The translations under genes were made by a program, and so were the position numbers. From Gemmatimonadota bacterium (GTDB taxonomy: Bacteria; Gemmatimonadota; Gemmatimonadetes; Longimicrobiales; Gaopeijiaceae), in the NCBI GenBank assembly GCA_007121455.1, contig SKKN01000005.1:23041-87040 (forward strand): 64,000 nucleotides of DNA. Direction: 5' to 3'. The notes beneath the pieces were generated by a model. The model saw only the letters and a list, made by a program, of their open reading frames with translations. It was not told the origin of the DNA and did no database searches. Of the stretch, positions 45,609 to 53,977 are shown piece by piece; the first letter of the stretch is position 1, and each line of letters starts with the position of its first letter.

Positions 45609-48482
45609 TCAGCGCCCTCCCTGACCGGAGGACCTCTGCTGCTCCGAGTACGGAAGCCCCTCTGTGATCCACGCCGGAGCGGGATCCCCCTTCAGGTAAT
45701 GGTCCATCCACTCCAGGATACGGCGGTGGAGGTCGACCCGGTTCGGGGTGCGCCGGAGGGAGTGGCCTTCCCCTTCGTAGACCAGAAGCACGAAATCCTT
45801 TCCGGTGCGCCGCGCCGCATTGTAGAACTCCACACCCTGGTGGAAATCGACGGCGCCGTCTTCCGTCCCGAAGGCCATGAGAAGCGGGGTGTTCAGGTTC
45901 TGGATGTGGTGGACGGGAGAGTTCGCCACGTAGGAGGCGTAGTCCTCCCACCACGGCACCTCCATCCTCGCCTGGCTGATCTCGAAGACCCGCGCATCGG
46001 GATCTCCGGTGTTCCAGAAGAAGGAGAGGTACATCGAGATGAGATTGGTGAGCGGTGCGCCCGCGATACCGGTGGCGAACCGGTCCGTCTGGGTGAGAAT
46101 GAACGTCGTCTGGTACCCGCCCCACGAGTGCCCGATCAACCCGACCCGCTCGGGGTTGACCATCCCTGTCTCGAGCACGGCGTCCACCGCGGGCTCGAGG
46201 GCTTCGAGGGCGGAGATGCCCGGGTTCCGAGGCCGGTAGACGATGTCCGGGGCGAGGACGAAGTACCCACGCTGCGTCCATACGGTGGTGTTGTACGGGT
46301 CCCTCTCCGTGGGAATCTCGTACCGGTGGAGCGTCCCCGACCGGCGCTCGTACGGAAAGACGATCATCGGGTACTCGCGCCCGGGCTCGTAGTCGGCCGG
46401 GAAGAAGAGGGCGGCCTGGAGGGGCTCGCCCCAGCTGTTCTCGTACTCCAGAAGCTCGGATCGGCCCCAGAGATACTCCTCCTGGAAGGAGTTCGTCCAG
46501 GTGACCTGCCGGGCGTCGCGGAGGTCGGGGCCCCCGACGTGGATGTTCGGCGGGATGTCGAAGGCCTCGGCCTGGAAGGCGTAGACGTCCGCCTCCGCGG
46601 CCTTCTCCAGGCGAGTGATCCGGCGGTCGTCGTAGACGAGGATCTCGACGTCCCCGTCCGGATCCAGCCGGGCAAAGCCGCTCCTCTTCGAACGCTCGCC
46701 GTGCATGGCGAGGTAGACCGGTGCCTCGAGGTCGATCCACCGTTCGTCCCGGTCGAGGTAGGTATACCGGTAGCGGATCCGCTCTTCCGCCCCGTGCGTG
46801 AGTCGTTCGCCCCCACTTCCGTCGGGGGCGACACTCCAGATGTCATGCCGATCGTAAAGCAGGACGCGCTCGTCATTCACGGTCCACCCGGCATGTCCGA
46901 AGGGCGGCTTCTGCGCGACCGTATGGTCGTCTTCGAGGTTCACGAAGCTGGCCGGGACCGCTTCGGTCAGGTTTCGGTGTTCACCGCTCTCCCGGTCGTA
47001 GGCCCAGAAGTCGTCTCCGTGGAGGTAGAGGAGGTATCGGCCTCCGGGACTCGCTCCGAAGAAGAACTGCACCCGTTCGCGGACCTGCTCCCGCTCCCCG
47101 GTTTCCGGATCCACGGTGTAGACGTCCCGGTAGATCGGTCCGAACATCCGCTCGCGCCCGTACGGCTCCTCGTCCAGGTGGACCACGAGGCGATCGTGCG
47201 CCGTGAGGTTCGTGTAGAGCGAACCCTCCTCCTGGAGCGGGAGGAAGCGGTCTTCGTCCAGGTGCCACACACCCAGCGCGGTGGTTCGGTCGGTCCAACG
47301 GGCCTGGATCTTCTGCTGCGGGACCGTCTGCACATCCCTCGCGTGCCAAACCTCCACGTCGACCCCTGCTTCGTCGGCCGCTACCTCGTCGGGGCCCGCG
47401 TCGTCAGCACCCACGTCGTCCGCACCGCCCGTATCCGCGTCCCCGGACTCCTCCTCGCTTGCCCGGTCGGTACCGGGGCCCGTCTCCGGCTCCGCGGCCT
47501 CGTCGTCCCGAAGCCCGAGAAAGAGGGAGCTCCCGCTCTTCGACCAGCGCAGCGGCCGATGCTCGGAAATTCTCATCCCGTTCGGGAACCTCGTGGCGTC
47601 CTCCGGATCGAGCCGGTGCTGCCGCAGGGAGTCTCCCTGGACGTTCACCCAGGCCCAGACGGCGTGCCCCTCCGCATCCGCCTCGTCGTTGAGGATCTCC
47701 AGCGCCGCGAGATCCGGCCGGTCGTCCCGCCAGACGAGCTCCCGGAAGACCCTACCGCCTGACGCCAGGCTTCTGAGTCTCCCGTCCCGCGCGTCGTAGA
47801 GCCGGACCCCATTCGCGATCCTTTCGGAAGCGTCCACGATGAAGCCGAGCAGCCCCTCCTCCGTCGGGCTCCATTCGAAGTCGGCGACGTTGCCGAAGCT
47901 CATCTCCTCACCGTCCCCGAGGTTCCTCACGACGAGGTCCCCGCCTCGGGAGCTCGACCGGGAACCATAGAGGCGCAGCGCAAGGAACCCGGACTCCGTG
48001 CTGAACGCGAAGCTGAGGACCCCGGGCACCTCCTCCTTCTCTCCGGACACGAGATCGACGAGGGCGAGCCGGCGGCGAATCGACTCCCCTTCCGACTGGA
48101 GCCGAGCGCGCTCTTCTTCAGAGGGAGCGAAGGAGTAGGCCAGCCAGCGGCCATCCGCGGAAAATTCCACCCCAGAGCCCCGAGGCACGGTGATCAGCGA
48201 ATCCGACTCGAGGAGGCGGATGTGCAGCCTGTCATCCGCCCCTTCTCGACGCACCCGGTAGCTGAGCCACCGACCGTCCGGCGAGAGCGTAGGATTTTCG
48301 AGGCGCTCCCAACGATCGAAGCTCTCGCGATCGAGGGTGGCCCGCGTCTCCTCCCCGGCCGCCCGGACGGGTGCCTGCACCTCCGAGCCGGCTGCGGCCC
48401 CCTCCTGTGCGGAGAGCCCGGACCCGGCCGGCGGGACGAGAGAGAGGACAAGAAGTGGAAGGAACAGGCGAAACATCGTCAT
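45609..48482 (-). CDS. Secreted S9-family prolyl oligopeptidase-like peptidase
   Basis: The 957-residue protein has a signal peptide (1-~25, LPLLVLSLVPPAGSGLSAQ). An N-terminal beta-propeller has repeating WSP/FSADGRWLAY blades, and the C-terminal alpha/beta hydrolase carries Ser786 in GHSWGG, Asp875 in GTEDGAVD and His907 in GEGHS. This is the dipeptidyl/acylaminoacyl peptidase type. A 49-residue acidic, low-complexity insert (about 327-375) interrupts the propeller. ATG at 48482 is chosen for the signal peptide. Extracellular peptide degradation is the likely job. Confidence 0.93.
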   Translation of the reverse strand: MTMFRLFLPLLVLSLVPPAGSGLSAQEGAAAGSEVQAPVRAAGEETRATLDRESFDRWERLENPTLSPDGRWLSYRVRREGADDRLHIRLLESDSLITVPRGSGVEFSADGRWLAYSFAPSEEERARLQSEGESIRRRLALVDLVSGEKEEVPGVLSFAFSTESGFLALRLYGSRSSSRGGDLVVRNLGDGEEMSFGNVADFEWSPTEEGLLGFIVDASERIANGVRLYDARDGRLRSLASGGRVFRELVWRDDRPDLAALEILNDEADAEGHAVWAWVNVQGDSLRQHRLDPEDATRFPNGMRISEHRPLRWSKSGSSLFLGLRDDEAAEPETGPGTDRASEEESGDADTGGADDVGADDAGPDEVAADEAGVDVEVWHARDVQTVPQQKIQARWTDRTTALGVWHLDEDRFLPLQEEGSLYTNLTAHDRLVVHLDEEPYGRERMFGPIYRDVYTVDPETGEREQVRERVQFFFGASPGGRYLLYLHGDDFWAYDRESGEHRNLTEAVPASFVNLEDDHTVAQKPPFGHAGWTVNDERVLLYDRHDIWSVAPDGSGGERLTHGAEERIRYRYTYLDRDERWIDLEAPVYLAMHGERSKRSGFARLDPDGDVEILVYDDRRITRLEKAAEADVYAFQAEAFDIPPNIHVGGPDLRDARQVTWTNSFQEEYLWGRSELLEYENSWGEPLQAALFFPADYEPGREYPMIVFPYERRSGTLHRYEIPTERDPYNTTVWTQRGYFVLAPDIVYRPRNPGISALEALEPAVDAVLETGMVNPERVGLIGHSWGGYQTTFILTQTDRFATGIAGAPLTNLISMYLSFFWNTGDPDARVFEISQARMEVPWWEDYASYVANSPVHHIQNLNTPLLMAFGTEDGAVDFHQGVEFYNAARRTGKDFVLLVYEGEGHSLRRTPNRVDLHRRILEWMDHYLKGDPAPAWITEGLPYSEQQRSSGQGGR

Positions 48483-48593
48483 GGATCTCGATCCGTGTCG
48501 GCCGGGGATGTGAGCGCGACCGCTCGACTCAGCCTCTGGGTGCCGGTCCGGCGTCCGGCACCTGGTCGATGTCATGAGACCGCGTTCCGACCA

Positions 48594-49007
48594 TCAGGGT
48601 TCCACGTCGGGCCGCGGAGCATCCAGGACTTCCCGAACCTTCCGGGCGAGCTGGTCGATCGTCATCGGCTTTTCCAGAAACCCGCAGACATCCCGGGGCA
48701 GATCGTCGACGTGCACCTCCCCGTCGGCGAACCCGGAGACGAACAGGACCCGGAGATCGGGACGAGTCCGAAATGCCTCTCGTGCAAGGGAGATGCCGCT
48801 CTGGGAAGGCATGACGACATCGGTGACCAGGAGGTCGACCCGGGGGTCGGAATCTCCGACCAGCGCGCTCGCCTCCCCTGGATCTCCCGTCTGCAGGGTT
48901 TGGTATCCGTGCCACTCCAATGTCCTGACCATGGCCCGGCGAGCGTCCGCATTGTCGTCGACGACAAGGACCGTCTCCCGGGTCCCACCAGCCTCCGCGC
49001 CACTCAT
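48594..49007 (-). CDS. Orphan response-regulator receiver protein
   Basis: The 137-residue stand-alone receiver has VLVVDDNADARRAM, the phosphorylatable Asp63 in LLVTDVVMPSQSG, FVSGFAD and the Lys of FLEKPMT. It has no output domain, so it may act on a partner histidine kinase or a protein. ATG at 49007 is chosen because GGAG precedes it. It is divergent from the K+ channel gene and about 110 bp from the S9 peptidase. Confidence 0.9.
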   Translation of the reverse strand: MSGAEAGGTRETVLVVDDNADARRAMVRTLEWHGYQTLQTGDPGEASALVGDSDPRVDLLVTDVVMPSQSGISLAREAFRTRPDLRVLFVSGFADGEVHVDDLPRDVCGFLEKPMTIDQLARKVREVLDAPRPDVEP

Positions 49008-49159
49008 ACGCACCGCTCCGGTGTCGATGTTCGGGGCTTCGTGCCCGTGCCGACCTGTCGCGCGCCTCTTTTCGCACGGCCGGCCACTGGTATTGTATCA
49101 TGCTCCACCTCGACGCGTGAGACGGCGCGGCGGACGTTTCCATCAGAAGGAGAGGACGT

Positions 49160-50860
49160 TTGAAGAGCATCGTGAGCCAGCTCACCTACCTGCTCGGCGA
49201 GCAGGAGATGCGCGCCAACGTCCGGGCGCTCATCAAGTTCATCCTCTTCGCCGCGCTCGTCACCCTCCTCTTCAGCGTCGGTTTCCAGCTCCTGATGTGG
49301 CATCTGGAAGGGGAGCGCTACTCCTTTATCTCCGCACTCTACTGGACAGTGGTCACGATGACCACCCTCGGCTACGGCGACATCACCTTCACGACGGAGG
49401 CCGGTCGCGCCTTCTCGGTCTTCGTACTGATCTCGGGGATCGTCCTCTTCCTGATCGTTCTTCCGTTCGTCTTCATCCGGTACTTCTACGCGCCCTGGCT
49501 CGAGGCACAGGTCCGGCTGCGGGCACCCCTCCAGGTCGCGTCCGGTACCCGCGACCACGTGATCATCTGCCGGGAAGATACGATCGCCCCCGGACTGATC
49601 CGCCACTTCGACCTCCAACAGGTACCGTACGTCCTTCTTGAAGCAGACCCCGAAAGGGCGGCGCGCATGCAACGCGACGGCATCGAGGTGGTTACCGGCG
49701 AGGTGGACGCAGTGGAGACATACGAGCGGGCTGCGGTGCAGAGCGCCCGCCTCCTCTTCGCCAACTTCGAGGACGTGGAGAACGCCAACATCCTTCTCAC
49801 GGCGCGGGAGGCCGCCCCGGAGGTGCCCACAGCTGCGATCATATCGAGCGACGACTCTCAGGACATCCTGGAGCTCGCCGGATGCGACCACATCCTTCCA
49901 CTGCGACGACAGCTCGGCCGTCAACTCGCAAACCGGGTGAACGCCGGGCATGCGCAGACGCACGTGATCGGCAGGTTCCACGACATCGTGATCGCGGAGT
50001 TCCCGGTCCTCAACACCCCCCTCGTGGGCAAGACGATCCGGGAGATCCAGCTCCGGGAGAACTTCGGACTCAATCTCATGGGCGTGTGGGACCAGGGGGA
50101 GTTCCGGGCGGCCACACCGAACTATGAGCTCACCGACCTTTGCCTCCCCGTCGTCGCCGGAACGGAGCAGCAGATGCAGGCGCTCGACGAGCTCCTCTTC
50201 ATCTACGACACGAACTGGAACCCGGTCGTCGTGATCGGGGGCGGAAAGGTGGGACGCGCCGCGACCCGTGCCCTGAAGGAAAAGGGCGTGCCGGTCCACC
50301 TCATCGAGCGGAAGGCCGAGCTGAAGGAGCGGATCGGGAGCCTGCCCGACCACCTCTTCATAGGGGATGCAGCGAACCGCGATCTTCTGGCCGAGGCGGG
50401 ACTGGACGAGGCGCCTGCGGTGCTGCTCACCACGAACGACGACGCGATGAACGTCTACCTTGCCGCGTACTGCCGCGGGCTTCGGAAGAACCTTCGGATC
50501 GTGAGCCGAGTCACGCACGAGCGGAACGTGCAGTCGATCCGGCGCGCGGGGGCGGACCTCGCCCTCAGCTATGCTCAGCTCGGCGCGGAGGCCGTGCTCG
50601 CCCTGGCCCATGGAAGGGAGATCGTGCTCGTCGGGACCGGGGTCGAGTTCATCGACCTGCCGGTTCCCCCTGCGCTCGCCGGACGCACGCTCGCCGAGAG
50701 TGAGATCGGAGCGGAGACCGGGCTGAATGTCATGGCGCTGGAGACGCCGCAGGCGTTCATCACGAACCCGCGGGCGGATCAGGTGATCCCGAAGGACGGG
50801 ATCCTCCACACGATCGGGACCGAAAAGCAGGTCCAGGCGTTCCTGAAGACGTTCGCCTGA
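49160..50860 (+). CDS. Potassium channel with two RCK (TrkA-N/C) domains
   Basis: The 566-residue protein has two transmembrane helices (25-47 and ~82-105) around the pore loop TTLGYGD (68-74), the K+ selectivity filter. Two RCK units follow: the first from HVIICREDTIAP and the second from PVVVIGGGKVGRAATRALKEKGVPVHL (here shown in parts), each with a C-terminal lobe. A TTG start at 49160 has GAAGGAGAGG upstream. It should make a gated potassium channel. It is divergent from the orphan receiver; the 150-bp gap may hold a shared promoter area. Confidence 0.93.
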   Translation: MKSIVSQLTYLLGEQEMRANVRALIKFILFAALVTLLFSVGFQLLMWHLEGERYSFISALYWTVVTMTTLGYGDITFTTEAGRAFSVFVLISGIVLFLIVLPFVFIRYFYAPWLEAQVRLRAPLQVASGTRDHVIICREDTIAPGLIRHFDLQQVPYVLLEADPERAARMQRDGIEVVTGEVDAVETYERAAVQSARLLFANFEDVENANILLTAREAAPEVPTAAIISSDDSQDILELAGCDHILPLRRQLGRQLANRVNAGHAQTHVIGRFHDIVIAEFPVLNTPLVGKTIREIQLRENFGLNLMGVWDQGEFRAATPNYELTDLCLPVVAGTEQQMQALDELLFIYDTNWNPVVVIGGGKVGRAATRALKEKGVPVHLIERKAELKERIGSLPDHLFIGDAANRDLLAEAGLDEAPAVLLTTNDDAMNVYLAAYCRGLRKNLRIVSRVTHERNVQSIRRAGADLALSYAQLGAEAVLALAHGREIVLVGTGVEFIDLPVPPALAGRTLAESEIGAETGLNVMALETPQAFITNPRADQVIPKDGILHTIGTEKQVQAFLKTFA

Positions 50861-50879
50861 GTCGGCCTTCCCGGGCGAA

Positions 50880-51350
50880 CTATCGCTCCTCAGCCTCGAG
50901 ATAGAGGCGGGTGCAGAGGGATCCGCGCTTCGCCGCGGGCTCGAGCTCAAATGGCTCCGCCCACTTCCATTCCACGTACTGGGTCCCTACCCCTCCCGTA
51001 CGCGGCACGACCGGCGTCCCCTCGACCACCCTGGCCTCGTAGACCCGCATGTGGAGGTGGTAGCCGGTCCTCCCGGCATGGCGGGATCCGGTTCGGTCCT
51101 GGCCACCTTCCGCCAGGAGGACTCCCGGATCGAGCGTCACGCCGAGCTTCTCCCTTCCCGCCCGCTCGAGTGCCTCCTCCCACGACTCGCCTTCCCTGAG
51201 GGTCGTGGCAGGCAGGCCCCACACATCGGGCAGCTCCTCATCGTCCGGCGGGCGGCGGACGGCCAGAACGCCCCTCGGATCGGTCTCCCCGGGCTTCCGG
51301 ACCACGAAGGAGACTGCCCGCTTCTTCGGGAGCGGCTCAGGCTCTACCAT
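50880..51350 (-). CDS. Nudix hydrolase family protein
   Basis: The 156-residue protein has a Nudix fold with WGLPATTLREGESWEEAL and REKLGV, a near-complete Nudix box whose central Glu residues are only partly kept. The start MVEPEPLPKKRAVSFVVR overlaps the preceding small ORF by 14 bp. It hydrolyses nucleoside diphosphate-linked substrates if active; the loosened box leaves that open. Confidence 0.8.
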   Translation of the reverse strand: MVEPEPLPKKRAVSFVVRKPGETDPRGVLAVRRPPDDEELPDVWGLPATTLREGESWEEALERAGREKLGVTLDPGVLLAEGGQDRTGSRHAGRTGYHLHMRVYEARVVEGTPVVPRTGGVGTQYVEWKWAEPFELEPAAKRGSLCTRLYLEAEER

Positions 51351-51537
51351 TCGCCGGAAAAAAGATCAGCGCGAACAGGGACGAGAGGAAGTCATACCTG
51401 AGGAGCGCCGGACCCGGCCGGCTGATCGTCCGCGGGTCCGCGGTTGCGGAGGCCGCGCCGGCGGGAGCGGAGGTTGCGCCAGCAGCACCGGCAGGGGTGG
51501 AATCGGAATCCCGCAGTGGAGGGTCCAAGCTGACCAT
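51337..51537 (-). CDS. Small protein with C-terminal hydrophobic helix
   Basis: The 66-residue protein begins MVSLDPPLRDSDSTP, has an Ala/Gly/Pro-rich middle and ends with RYDFLSSLFALIFFPANGRA, probably a membrane-associated tail. AAGGAGGT sits 7 bp before the ATG at 51537, one of the best ribosome sites in the window. The stop overlaps the Nudix start, so translation is coupled. No known family. This may be a real small protein or a leader peptide for the Nudix gene. Confidence 0.5.
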   Translation of the reverse strand: MVSLDPPLRDSDSTPAGAAGATSAPAGAASATADPRTISRPGPALLRYDFLSSLFALIFFPANGRA

Positions 51538-51601
51538 GACCGCACCTCCTTCCTTCATTTATGGCGGGGGCTCGATCGCTCCGCGACCACGAACGATTCC
51601 G

Positions 51602-53596
51602 CTACGCCGCCGTGGCTTCCTCGGATGCTCGGTCGAAGGTGGCCTCTTTCCCGCGGGGCGTCCACCTGGGGACGTGAGGGGGATGAGGGCCGCCCCGCAG
51701 GAGACGGAGTCCGTTCAGCGCCACGAGAAGGGTGCTTCCCTCGTGGGCGACCACCGCCAGGGAGAGGGGAATGCCGATCGTGCCTGCGACCGCGACCAGG
51801 AGAACCATCCAACCCACGGAGAAGCCCACGTTCTGCCGGACCACCCGCCTGGCCCTTCGTCCGAGGTGGAGCACGTAGTCCACCTTCGCGACCTCATGCC
51901 CCATGAGCACGACGTCCGCCGTTTCGATCGCGACGTCGGTCCCCGCTGCGCCCATGGCGATCCCGAGGGACGACGCCGCCATCGCCGGTGCGTCGTTCAC
52001 CCCGTCGCCGACCATCGCCACTCCCCGGGACCGCTCCTCCAATGCCCTGACCGCCTCCACCTTCTCGTGAGGAAGGAGTCCGGCCTGCACCTCGTCCACT
52101 CCCAGCTCGGCGGCCACCGCCCGGACGGCGTCCGGGTGGTCCCCGGAGAGGACCGTGATCCACTGAACCCCTTCGTACTTGAGGTGGCGGATCGCGGCCG
52201 CCGCGTCGGGCTTCAGTCGGTCTCCGAAGGCGAGAGCGCCGAGGATCCGGGAGTCGGTGCCGACGTACACGACGGAACGCCCCCGTGACGTCGCCTCCGC
52301 GATCCAGCCGCGGAGGAGCGGATCCGGACGGAGGCGATTCCGTTGGGCCATCACCTCGTTTCCGACCCACATCGCCTCGCCCCCAACCCGGCCGCGCACC
52401 CCTTCTCCCGGAAACGCCTCGAAGTCGGATGCCGGTGTGACCGGGATCCCTTCCTCCTCCGCCGCGGCCATCACCGCCCGGGCCAGATGATGCTCCGAAT
52501 CCCGCTCGAGGGAGGCGGCGATCCGAAGAAGCTCCACCTCGGCGGGTTCACCGTCGGTCAGCCCGCCCCCGACGGCCACTCGATCGAGGAGCCGGGGGCG
52601 CCCTTCCGTGAGGGTCCCGGTCTTGTCGAAGGCGAGCGTGTCGATCAGGCCCGCCCGATCCAACACCGCCCCGCCCTTGAAGAGGATCCCGTGCCGAGCG
52701 CCGTTGGCGATTCCCGAAAGGATCGCGGCTGGAGTCGAGATGATGAGCGCGCACGGACTCGCGACCACCAACAGCGTCATGGACCGGTAGAAGGCATCGG
52801 CCCACGACCAGTCGAGCATCAAGGGCGGCACAACCCAGTAGAGGATCGTCGCAACGACCACCCCGAGCGTGTAGGGATGGGCGAACCGGTCGATGAAATG
52901 CTGCGCCGGAGCCCGGTTCTCCCTCGCCTCCTCCACCAGCGTGATGATCCGTGCCAGGAGCGTCTCGTCCGGGGCCCGGTTCAGCTCGACGACGAGTGCC
53001 CCGCCGGACAGGATCGTCGCCGCGTATACCTCCGCCCCCCCGTCCTTTCGAACGGGAAGCGACTCGCCGGTGATCGCCGACTGATCCACCTCGCCCGAGC
53101 CCTCCACCACGTTTCCGTCCACCGCGATCCGCTCGCCGGGCCGTACCCGGATCCGGTCGCCGGGGGAGAGGGACTCGACCCGCACCCGATCCACGTCCTC
53201 ACCGTCCGAACCGACGAGGGTCGCCTCATCCGGGCGGAGTTCCACGAGGGCTTCCACCGCGCGGCGGGTCTTGCCGAGCGCCCGCGCTTCCAAGGCGTTG
53301 GAGAGCGAGAAGAGAAAGATCAGGATCGCCCCTTCGAAGGGCTCTCCCACAACCGCCGCGCCGAGCGCAGCCGCACCCATGAGAAAGTCGATGGAGAGGC
53401 GCTTCCTTTTGAGACTCCGCCACGTATCCCGGACGATCGGCCCGCCGCCCACGATGTAGACGAAGCCGTAGGCGATCCAGCGCAGATCGGACGGCTCCGG
53501 AGGGACCCACTGGAGGAGAGCCCCCGCTGTGAGACCGACGGCGACCCAGAAGGTGATCCGAAAGGGACTTCGGGAGGAGAATGCACGATCGGACAT
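51602..53596 (-). CDS. P1B-4-type heavy-metal-translocating ATPase (CtpD/CoaT-like)
   Basis: The 664-residue P-type ATPase has TGES at about 176-179, phosphorylated Asp324 in DKTGTLTEGRP, GDGVNDAPAMA, and the metal-site motifs SPC (280-282) and HEGST (618-622). SPC with HEGxT is the mark of P1B-4 pumps, linked to Co(II), Fe(II) or Zn(II) export, rather than CPC-type copper pumps. There is no N-terminal heavy-metal-associated domain and no His/Cys-rich tail. It is divergent from the TolB/TPR gene. Confidence 0.92.
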   Translation of the reverse strand: MSDRAFSSRSPFRITFWVAVGLTAGALLQWVPPEPSDLRWIAYGFVYIVGGGPIVRDTWRSLKRKRLSIDFLMGAAALGAAVVGEPFEGAILIFLFSLSNALEARALGKTRRAVEALVELRPDEATLVGSDGEDVDRVRVESLSPGDRIRVRPGERIAVDGNVVEGSGEVDQSAITGESLPVRKDGGAEVYAATILSGGALVVELNRAPDETLLARIITLVEEARENRAPAQHFIDRFAHPYTLGVVVATILYWVVPPLMLDWSWADAFYRSMTLLVVASPCALIISTPAAILSGIANGARHGILFKGGAVLDRAGLIDTLAFDKTGTLTEGRPRLLDRVAVGGGLTDGEPAEVELLRIAASLERDSEHHLARAVMAAAEEEGIPVTPASDFEAFPGEGVRGRVGGEAMWVGNEVMAQRNRLRPDPLLRGWIAEATSRGRSVVYVGTDSRILGALAFGDRLKPDAAAAIRHLKYEGVQWITVLSGDHPDAVRAVAAELGVDEVQAGLLPHEKVEAVRALEERSRGVAMVGDGVNDAPAMAASSLGIAMGAAGTDVAIETADVVLMGHEVAKVDYVLHLGRRARRVVRQNVGFSVGWMVLLVAVAGTIGIPLSLAVVAHEGSTLLVALNGLRLLRGGPHPPHVPRWTPRGKEATFDRASEEATAA

Positions 53597-53977
53597 GACG
53601 CAGCCCCGTGGGGAGCGATGGATGCGGAGCGAGATTCCGGCCCCGGGTCATGGAACGGTACACTTCAAAGGGGAGCGGATCCACCCCGCCCGGTCCCGGG
53701 GACGGCCCGATCCCTGGAACGCCCGGACCCGGGAAACACCCGGACCCGTTCCGTCGAGCCGGACCGCGAGCCGCCGGTGGGGGTGCTCGGCCACCGAGCT
53801 TGCCTCCCTTCCTTCCTCCCGTCTACTCTCCCACCGGTCCGGCTGTTCTCCTTCCCGTCCGGCTTTCGCTCGACGGCGTTTCGCTGGTTTCCGTTCTTTT
53901 TTGCTCATTCCGCCGCGCGCGGCTCACAGGGAGGGGCGACCATTTTCCAGATCGCCGACGCTCGACGGCACTCCGGT
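53597..53977. other. Divergent intergenic region between metal ATPase and TolB/TPR gene
   Basis: About 380 bp with no convincing gene. It contains a spaced direct repeat (separately listed) and an A/T-richer patch near 53870-53910, where promoters could lie. A minus-strand 86-codon ORF (53648-53908) rich in Arg/Lys lacks a good ribosome site and is not called. Confidence 0.5.
53721..53748. repeat. Spaced direct repeat CCCGGACCCG in the metal ATPase promoter region
   Basis: CCCGGACCCG occurs at 53722-53731 and 53739-53748, one 17-bp step apart, about 130 bp upstream of the ATPase start. The repeat is flanked by GGAAC and GTTCC. It could be a regulator operator, or coincidence in a G/C-rich stretch. 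Confidence 0.3.

Noticed and set aside
45556..46740. 394-codon minus-strand ORF over the 3' part of the S9 peptidase
   Set aside because: Shadow frame of the peptidase gene; Arg/Pro/Gly composition and no domain.
49059..49111. Candidate -35/-10 for the potassium channel (TTTTCG ... TATTGT)
   Set aside because: Spacing and matches are too weak to list as a promoter.
53648..53908. 86-codon basic ORF (MSKKERKPAKRRRAK) in the divergent gap
   Set aside because: Weak ribosome site, low-complexity after the first 20 residues, covers the candidate operator; kept only as a possibility.
52343..53977. In-frame upstream extension of the TolB/TPR gene
   Set aside because: Antisense to the metal ATPase, no homology; the signal peptide starts at 53978.
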